The position numbers were made by a program, and so were the translations under genes. A stretch of 64,000 nucleotides of DNA from positions 1-64,000 of IMG/VR virus record IMGVR_UViG_3300024221_000009; one strand, 5' to 3'. The notes beneath the pieces are model-generated. The model ran no database searches. It saw only the letters and a list, made by a program, of their open reading frames with translations, and was not told the DNA's origin. Shown piece after piece: positions 58,766 through 64,000 of the stretch; position 1 is the stretch's first letter, and every line of letters starts with the position of its first letter. The DNA is from a virus.

Positions 58766-60649
58766 ATGGCACTTAAAAAATTAAGAGAACATTTTCAAGA
58801 AACTAATATTAATGAGTTTCATAGATTGTTAAAAAATAGAGTAATGGTTGTTGAAAAAATTTCAGCACCATCTTTTTATGTTAGAAGAAATGAAGAAAAA
58901 TTTGAATTTTATAAATCTTCAAAATCTAAACCTCTAACAATAATAGATAGAACTATTATGTCTCTTTACGAAGTTGCCATTAAACATATACAAAGTTTAA
59001 ATCCTAAAAGTAAAAAACAATTACCAGATAATTATAGATTTGGTTTTGAATATTTACCAGAAGAAAAGGTTTCTGAATATGTATACACTAAAATACCTAA
59101 AAATACTTTAATATTAACGCACATCCACCAACTAGGTGAAAACGGAAAAGTAAAAAAGACAATTATAGATCCTTTAATTATAAAAAAATGGGCTACCGTA
59201 TTAGAAGTACAACAACAAGAAGTTATATTTGACGGAACTTTAGATTCAACTCAAAAAGAAAAGCTTATTAATTTATTAGAAATGAATGATAAAGCTTTTT
59301 CTGAGGCATTTGACTACGATATAGAAACGGATAAATTAGTTTCTTTCACAAAAGAAATATACAAGATATTTAATATTAATTCAACATCAAGCGTTCTTCA
59401 AGAGGATTTAGAATCTGAAATAGATGGTTTAGTTTTAAATTTTGCTGAAGGTAAAAAAATACAATCTTATAAATTAGAAGATTTTATTAGAAAACCTTTA
59501 AATGAAATTAGAGAAGGTTCTCATACATATCAAATAGCAATCGCAGATATATTAGAATATTTTGTTAATTATAATTTTTCAGAAACAAATTTAGTTGAAG
59601 AAAATGCAGAAAAAAGATATATAGAATTAATCTCAGCAGCATTTAACAAATACGTTAATAAAAACGCAACAAGATATATTGGAGTTAATTTCCAAAATGC
59701 AGAATTTTCTTCTTCTAAATTATTTAATTTAAATACAACATTCATTAAAAACGAAAAAACATTAACACATGTTTCAAATGAAGTTTTATCAAGTTTATTT
59801 AAAATAACATTAGGTACTTTTAGAAAGCATAAAACGAAAGCAACAGATATATTAAATGATGATATGATATCTCAATTAAATAATATAGTTGATAAAATCA
59901 ATGATGTTGTTTTTCTAGAAAAAGCAGACGAAAATTCTATATATAATTATAAGAATTTTATGATGCATAACAATATAAAAAGCGAAGTAACTTTAAATGA
60001 AGCGCTAACTGTTAAGCACGCTGAGCAAGGTAAAGAATTAGTAAATATGTTCGTTGGTAGATTTCAGCCATTCACATTAGGACACGCCAAAGTTTTAGAA
60101 GCAATTCACAAACAAAATGGATATCCAGTTATTGTATTTTTAATTAAAGCAAAATCTAAAAAGAAAGGTGACGAATTTAGAAAACCTTATTCTGAAGATT
60201 TACAAATTAAAATGTTTAAACAAGTTCAAAAGCAATATAAATTCTTAAAAGAAATTATAGTTCTTGATAGAGGTGCAATTGATTATATGTTTAACGAATT
60301 AAGACCTAAATACGAGCCAGTACTTTGGGGAACAGGATCAGACAGAATGACTTCTTATGGATATCAAGTAAATAATGATTCTTATAGAGATCAATTAAAT
60401 GTAAGATCCGATTTTGGTTTATTTGAAATACCAAGAACAGATAATAATATTTCAGCAACACAAGTAAGAAACGCAATGTTAGACGGTGATGAATCTTTAT
60501 TTAAAAAGACTACCCCAAAGGCAATTCATAAAATGTATGATGTTTTAAAGTCTGAACTTGAAAAATCTATGGAGATGGTTGCAGCTTCTAAAGTTGTATC
60601 AGAATCCGTTATGACATTTCAAGAATATATGAATAAATTAAAATCATAA
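58766..60649 (+). CDS. Bifunctional ligase-type nucleotidyltransferase / NMN-adenylyltransferase-like protein
   Basis: The N-terminal part has ligase-superfamily motifs: VVEKISAP (K31), FGFEYL (E95), EIDGLVLNF (E218) and IQSYKLED (K236). The C-terminal part (from about 424) is a NadM/cytidylyltransferase-type domain with GRFQPFTLGH (431-440, the T/HxGH motif) and ISATQVR (562-568). It resembles NMN adenylyltransferases that make NAD+ from NMN and ATP. Between them, VTLNEALTV has a protease-type site (E412|A413). The last residues (VVSESVMTFQEYMNKL) again resemble a capsid-targeting segment. It might recycle NMN for a NAD-dependent ligase reaction or act in RNA or NAD repair; these are inferences. 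Confidence 0.72.
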   Translation: MALKKLREHFQETNINEFHRLLKNRVMVVEKISAPSFYVRRNEEKFEFYKSSKSKPLTIIDRTIMSLYEVAIKHIQSLNPKSKKQLPDNYRFGFEYLPEEKVSEYVYTKIPKNTLILTHIHQLGENGKVKKTIIDPLIIKKWATVLEVQQQEVIFDGTLDSTQKEKLINLLEMNDKAFSEAFDYDIETDKLVSFTKEIYKIFNINSTSSVLQEDLESEIDGLVLNFAEGKKIQSYKLEDFIRKPLNEIREGSHTYQIAIADILEYFVNYNFSETNLVEENAEKRYIELISAAFNKYVNKNATRYIGVNFQNAEFSSSKLFNLNTTFIKNEKTLTHVSNEVLSSLFKITLGTFRKHKTKATDILNDDMISQLNNIVDKINDVVFLEKADENSIYNYKNFMMHNNIKSEVTLNEALTVKHAEQGKELVNMFVGRFQPFTLGHAKVLEAIHKQNGYPVIVFLIKAKSKKKGDEFRKPYSEDLQIKMFKQVQKQYKFLKEIIVLDRGAIDYMFNELRPKYEPVLWGTGSDRMTSYGYQVNNDSYRDQLNVRSDFGLFEIPRTDNNISATQVRNAMLDGDESLFKKTTPKAIHKMYDVLKSELEKSMEMVAASKVVSESVMTFQEYMNKLKS

Positions 60650-60658
60650 ATAAATAAA

Positions 60659-60675
60659 GAATATATAATCTTATA
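60659..60675 (+). promoter_or_regulatory. Possible late promoter (GAATATATAATCTTATA)
   Basis: GAATATATAATCTTATA lies 21 bases before the 60697 gene. ATATATAATCT is shared with the elements at 9105 and 36158, so it probably belongs to the same class. Confidence 0.45.
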
Positions 60676-60696
60676 ATATAAAACAAAATAAAAGTC

Positions 60697-62907
60697 ATGG
60701 ATAAATCACACTTTAATCAAGATGATAGAGTAGATGAAGGGAAAATAACAATAAAAAGACGTTATACTGAAAACTACCCTGCAAAAACTGTTGGTAAATC
60801 AGCAAAAATAAGAAACAAAATGTTGGAAGCAATTTCGGACGGGGCTATTACCCAAGAAGAATTTGATTCTATCATAGCAGAATTATCATCTGATTCAAAA
60901 AGATGGTTATCTCGTAATTCTAGGTTATTTAATATTACAGAGGCTGGAATAACATTAACAGGGTTAGGTAGAAAGATTTTATCTCAAATTACAGTAAATG
61001 AAAAAACAGAAAAGAATCCAGAAATATGGGTTCCTGGAAAATTTGATAAAGAAGTTTCTAAATTATCAGCTGATGAATTAACACTAGACAATATAAAAAA
61101 ATTATCAAAAAAACATAGAGTATTTTTACAAGATGCAATAGCGTATGTTGAATATAGCTTCGATGTTGATATTGTAGAAAATAAAGAAAATAATATGAAA
61201 ACAAAATTAGTATTTGAATCTTTCGGAGATTTTGTAAACTCATTAGATAAAAATAATGAAGAATTAAACGAAGGCACTAGAGGCCAATTCGGAATGATTG
61301 ATAAAAAAGGAAATATACAGTCAGTATATATGCATTATGATTCATATCCTGAAAACATTCTACCATTAATAAAAAGAGGTTACGGAAACTCTAAAAAAGT
61401 ACAAGCAGTTATTGATAGAGGAGATACTTCTGGATTAGATAAAACAGTTGATACTATGAATTTCTATGAAGATGGTAGAAAGCCAACTTCAGGTAAAAAA
61501 GCAGACATTGCACGTTATATTAAAAAAGCAGCTGATGATGGTGGAGCAGAATACATCTATTTATATGATGAGTCTGATAAAACTTGGTACATGGTTGATG
61601 TTTATGGAGACATGCAATTAGTTCCTGCATTTGAATCAGTAATTAATGAAGCTGTAAACGCAACTGCTTATATTAAAGCTGGTAAATTAGGTTATAATGA
61701 TCAATTCTTAGCAAAGAGATCTTTATCATGGACATTATCAGTTGACTTAGGTCTAAAAGCATCTGATGAATTTGTCGGACCATGGTTAGGATTCGATTAT
61801 GTATCATTATATGCTATTGGTAAAAAAGGAGGAACAATTATTGATGATGCCTTAACTGGTAAATATACTTATGACGAATTAAAAGCAGCAGCAGCTGATT
61901 TTTTAGGTATTAAAGAATCAGAAGAAGCTTTAGGTGAATCAGAAGATACTGAACTTAATGAAGCATTTAAATCTTCTAAATTAAGAAATTTAGTAAATAT
62001 GGATCAATCACAACGTGATGGATATGGTAAAGCAAGAAATTTAGCAGCTGCTATTTATGGATTATCAAAACTAAAATTAGATAAAATTGAAGATTCTTCT
62101 TTAATTGATGTAGATCCTAAAGAAGCTTATAAAAAATATCAAAACAATAGAGACTATTTAGTTTTTTATATAGTAGACAACGAAAAAGAAAATGAATACA
62201 GCAAAGGTTCATTTACATCATTAATAAAACCAGGTATTTTAGCTTTAACCAGAGGAAAAGACTTTTTATCAGTTCAATATGTTCAATCTAGAAATAGATC
62301 AGTTGATCGTACTTTAGGAAAAGATGATGGTAATGCAATTGGTGGTAATAAAAGATATTCTGGATATGATGCATCGGGTATTTCTTCAGTTGTAAGAGCT
62401 TCTAAATTAGCAGACAGAGCAATTGTAATTGATATTGTTAATGGTGGCGAAACTTCAAAAGAAGAAAGAAACGAAAGAGCAAGAGCAAAAGAAGGAGCTT
62501 TAGCTTTTAAATCTGACGCAGACTTTAAGAAAGCTAACAAGGCAAGATACCAAGAAATCTTATCAACTAAAGCTTCTAAGTTACCTCTTGATAAAATGGT
62601 TAATGACGCTATTGATGATTTAGGAAATCAAATTAAAGATGGTCTTAAGGCTAATAAAAAGACAGAATACGGAGAGCTTAAAATTGGAGAAAATTCTAAA
62701 GGTAGAGCAGTTAAAATCACAGATGCTTCAAACCACATGGGTAGAATCTTATCTGATTATCAAAGATATGTTGAATACATGGTAAAAGCAGAAGAAGAAA
62801 AAGGTAGAGATTATTCATCAGGATATTACGAAAAGAATTCAAAACAATACGCTAAAGATATTAAAGATGCAGTTAAAAAAATACCTACGTTCGATTACGC
62901 TTGGTAA
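60697..62907 (+). CDS. Putative capsid-core polyprotein, possibly a fusion of two internal proteins
   Basis: This 736-residue protein has protease-type sites after E14 (VDE|G), E82 (ITE|A), E192 (LNE|G), E318 (INE|A) and E422 (LNE|A), separating domains of 70-310 residues. At residue 167 a second capsid-targeting-like segment begins (MKTKLVFESFGDFVNSL), as if another gene had been joined here; an internal start at 61195 is possible. The part after E422 (AFKSSKLRNLVNMDQSQRDG, then LVFYIVDNEKENEYSKGSF) looks like one folded domain of unknown function. Its position among other capsid-targeted proteins and its late-type promoter support head-internal proteins. Confidence 0.58.
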   Translation: MDKSHFNQDDRVDEGKITIKRRYTENYPAKTVGKSAKIRNKMLEAISDGAITQEEFDSIIAELSSDSKRWLSRNSRLFNITEAGITLTGLGRKILSQITVNEKTEKNPEIWVPGKFDKEVSKLSADELTLDNIKKLSKKHRVFLQDAIAYVEYSFDVDIVENKENNMKTKLVFESFGDFVNSLDKNNEELNEGTRGQFGMIDKKGNIQSVYMHYDSYPENILPLIKRGYGNSKKVQAVIDRGDTSGLDKTVDTMNFYEDGRKPTSGKKADIARYIKKAADDGGAEYIYLYDESDKTWYMVDVYGDMQLVPAFESVINEAVNATAYIKAGKLGYNDQFLAKRSLSWTLSVDLGLKASDEFVGPWLGFDYVSLYAIGKKGGTIIDDALTGKYTYDELKAAAADFLGIKESEEALGESEDTELNEAFKSSKLRNLVNMDQSQRDGYGKARNLAAAIYGLSKLKLDKIEDSSLIDVDPKEAYKKYQNNRDYLVFYIVDNEKENEYSKGSFTSLIKPGILALTRGKDFLSVQYVQSRNRSVDRTLGKDDGNAIGGNKRYSGYDASGISSVVRASKLADRAIVIDIVNGGETSKEERNERARAKEGALAFKSDADFKKANKARYQEILSTKASKLPLDKMVNDAIDDLGNQIKDGLKANKKTEYGELKIGENSKGRAVKITDASNHMGRILSDYQRYVEYMVKAEEEKGRDYSSGYYEKNSKQYAKDIKDAVKKIPTFDYAW

Positions 62908-62908
62908 T

Positions 62909-64000
62909 ATGAAAACAATGTATACATCATTTAGCGAATTTTCAAGAGGGATTAAAGAAAACATTTCACCAGAAAGTATTGGAGGAATGGGAGATGTTAT
63001 ATTACCGAATGGTGATGAACTAGGTTCTGGCGATATTCCTTCTGAAGAAGATGATGAAAATAAAGAAAAAATAAATACAAAATCTATGGATTTTAATAGT
63101 TTTATAAACAAATCAACGGTTAGTAAATTAGTCATTGAGAAATCAGCAACAGATACTCTAGCGGATGATGTTTCTGGAGAATTATATATTGCAAAACTTA
63201 AAGGCAAGTCAGCTACTATTAAAGCAACGACTACGACAAAGACATGGGATGATGGAGTCCCGGTATTAAAGTATTTAGCAAGAGGTAAAAGTAAATCAAT
63301 GTCTTTTGATTTATATCAAAGACCTTTTCAAGTGGTACACGACTATGCACATGGCTGGTGGTACTTCACAGATGGTGGAAAATGGTACGGATTGCACGTA
63401 AGCGACGGTTATAGTGAAGCTGCTGATTTACCATTCGATATGCAAATTCCAGAAAACAAAATACAAGAAGGTGTTATGTCTGACATTCACCAAATGATAG
63501 GTAATCATAAAACTTTTGATTCATTTCAAAAAGAATTCTTTAAAGAATATGGAGATAATAAAGCTATGAAAAAAACCAAAGACTTTTTAGAATGGCTAGA
63601 AGCTTTATATTCAGATTCACAATATGCAGTATCTGAGGCAAGACCAGGTACTTACACGTACCAAATGGATAGTGAAGGAAATACTAGAAAAGTATTACCG
63701 CCATATTATGGTAATTCAGAACTTCATGATAAATCAAAAGAACTATTTAAAAAACCATGGAAAAAGCTTAGTGATAAACAACAAGATGAAGTTTTAGCAG
63801 CCTTTGAAATAGTTGAAGCAAGATCAATTGCAAAAATACAAAAAGAATATGGAAGTGTAGTAACTGATATGAAAGATCTTGTTAAAGATTATGTAAAAAT
63901 GTCAGATGATAATTCTGAAAAAGCTAAGACAAGACAATTACTTATAGATTTAACTTCTAAGAAAAAATCATTAATGTCAGAATTAGATGACGCAGTAGGT
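62909..64000 (+). CDS. Putative internal head protein, 3' end outside window
   Basis: The frame is open from ATG 62909 to the last base (364 codons seen). The product begins MKTMYTSFSEFSRGIKEN, close to the capsid-targeting pattern, and has an acidic patch (SEEDDENKEKINTK). Sites of the protease type recur (KIQEGV, AVSEARPGTY). A folded middle (QRPFQVVHDYAHGWWYFTDG, GKWYGLHVSDG) is followed by a helical C-terminal part (KSKELFKKPWKKLSDKQQDE). The gene starts one base after the previous stop, in the same operon. The function is unknown. Confidence 0.6.
   Translation, partial: MKTMYTSFSEFSRGIKENISPESIGGMGDVILPNGDELGSGDIPSEEDDENKEKINTKSMDFNSFINKSTVSKLVIEKSATDTLADDVSGELYIAKLKGKSATIKATTTTKTWDDGVPVLKYLARGKSKSMSFDLYQRPFQVVHDYAHGWWYFTDGGKWYGLHVSDGYSEAADLPFDMQIPENKIQEGVMSDIHQMIGNHKTFDSFQKEFFKEYGDNKAMKKTKDFLEWLEALYSDSQYAVSEARPGTYTYQMDSEGNTRKVLPPYYGNSELHDKSKELFKKPWKKLSDKQQDEVLAAFEIVEARSIAKIQKEYGSVVTDMKDLVKDYVKMSDDNSEKAKTRQLLIDLTSKKKSLMSELDDAVG

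Noticed and set aside
58766-60649. A complete phage NAD+ reconstitution pathway
   Set aside because: Only the NMNAT-like domain is present. No nicotinamide phosphoribosyltransferase or ADP-ribose-processing gene lies nearby, so a full pathway is not supported in this window.
1-64000. tRNA genes, integrase, transposase, IS ends or a retron/DGR reverse transcriptase
   Set aside because: I saw no tRNA-like cloverleaf in the short gaps and no integrase, transposase or reverse transcriptase motifs in any frame. The fibre genes lack a visible template/variable repeat pair, though a repeat outside the window cannot be excluded.

Overview
This window is part of a large, AT-rich (low GC by eye), T4-like contractile-tailed phage genome. 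Every supported gene lies on the + strand, packed with short overlaps or gaps; no intergenic stretch exceeds about 150 bases. The likely host is in the phylum Bacteroidota. Three signs point there: a bS21 homologue that resembles the Bacteroidota form, start codons preceded by A-rich leaders with almost no Shine-Dalgarno sequence, and five promoters with a T-tract, a 16-19 bp spacer and TATATTAG, which resembles the Bacteroidota -33/-7 promoter.

Layout. (1) 1-8.2 kb, accessory and host-takeover genes: DnaQ-type exonuclease, glycosyltransferase, ExoX-C-like protein, three small paralogues with a shared UVR-like C-terminal motif, a DnaJ-like co-chaperone, bS21, PhoH, RNase HII, a membrane protein, several unknowns and a UvdE-type UV endonuclease. 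(2) 8.2-12.8 kb: small conserved phage proteins, a Glu-rich capsid-core candidate with a 63-bp tandem repeat, dCMP deaminase and unknowns. (3) 12.9-20.7 kb: tail/baseplate hub proteins, including a LysM-like protein, a gp27-like hub and a gp5/gpV-like spike. (4) 20.8-23.9 kb: a four-domain ribosomal protein S1 homologue, an LPD29-like protein and an amidoligase/pentapeptide fusion. (5) 23.9-49 kb: baseplate wedge (gp25-, gp6- and gp7/gpI-like), very large structural proteins, two paralogous collagen-like fibres with collar-like motifs, a spanin-like protein and a tail-tube-like protein. (6) 49-54.6 kb: glycine-zipper protein, RuvC-like resolvase, gp32-like SSB, gp61-like primase, UvsY and UvsW. 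(7) 54.7 kb to the end: a cluster of proteins that resemble T4 capsid-targeted internal proteins, including a putative polyprotein, two ligase-type nucleotidyltransferases (one fused to an NMN-adenylyltransferase-like domain), a possible fusion protein and a gene running off the window.

How it may work together. Two systems stand out. First, the phage encodes homologues of bS21 and bS1, two small-subunit proteins that govern initiation on leaders without Shine-Dalgarno sequences, and its own genes have such leaders. This suggests phage reprogramming of host ribosomes. Second, proteins at 8.2-9.9 kb, 49 kb and 54.7-64 kb begin with a short segment like the T4 capsid-targeting sequence. Several carry repeated [V/I/L]-x-E-[A/G] sites like those cut by the T4 prohead protease. 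This suggests that enzymes, including a ligase and a ligase/NMNAT, are packaged in the head as cleavable precursors. Functions are inferred from motifs read by eye; no database search was possible.
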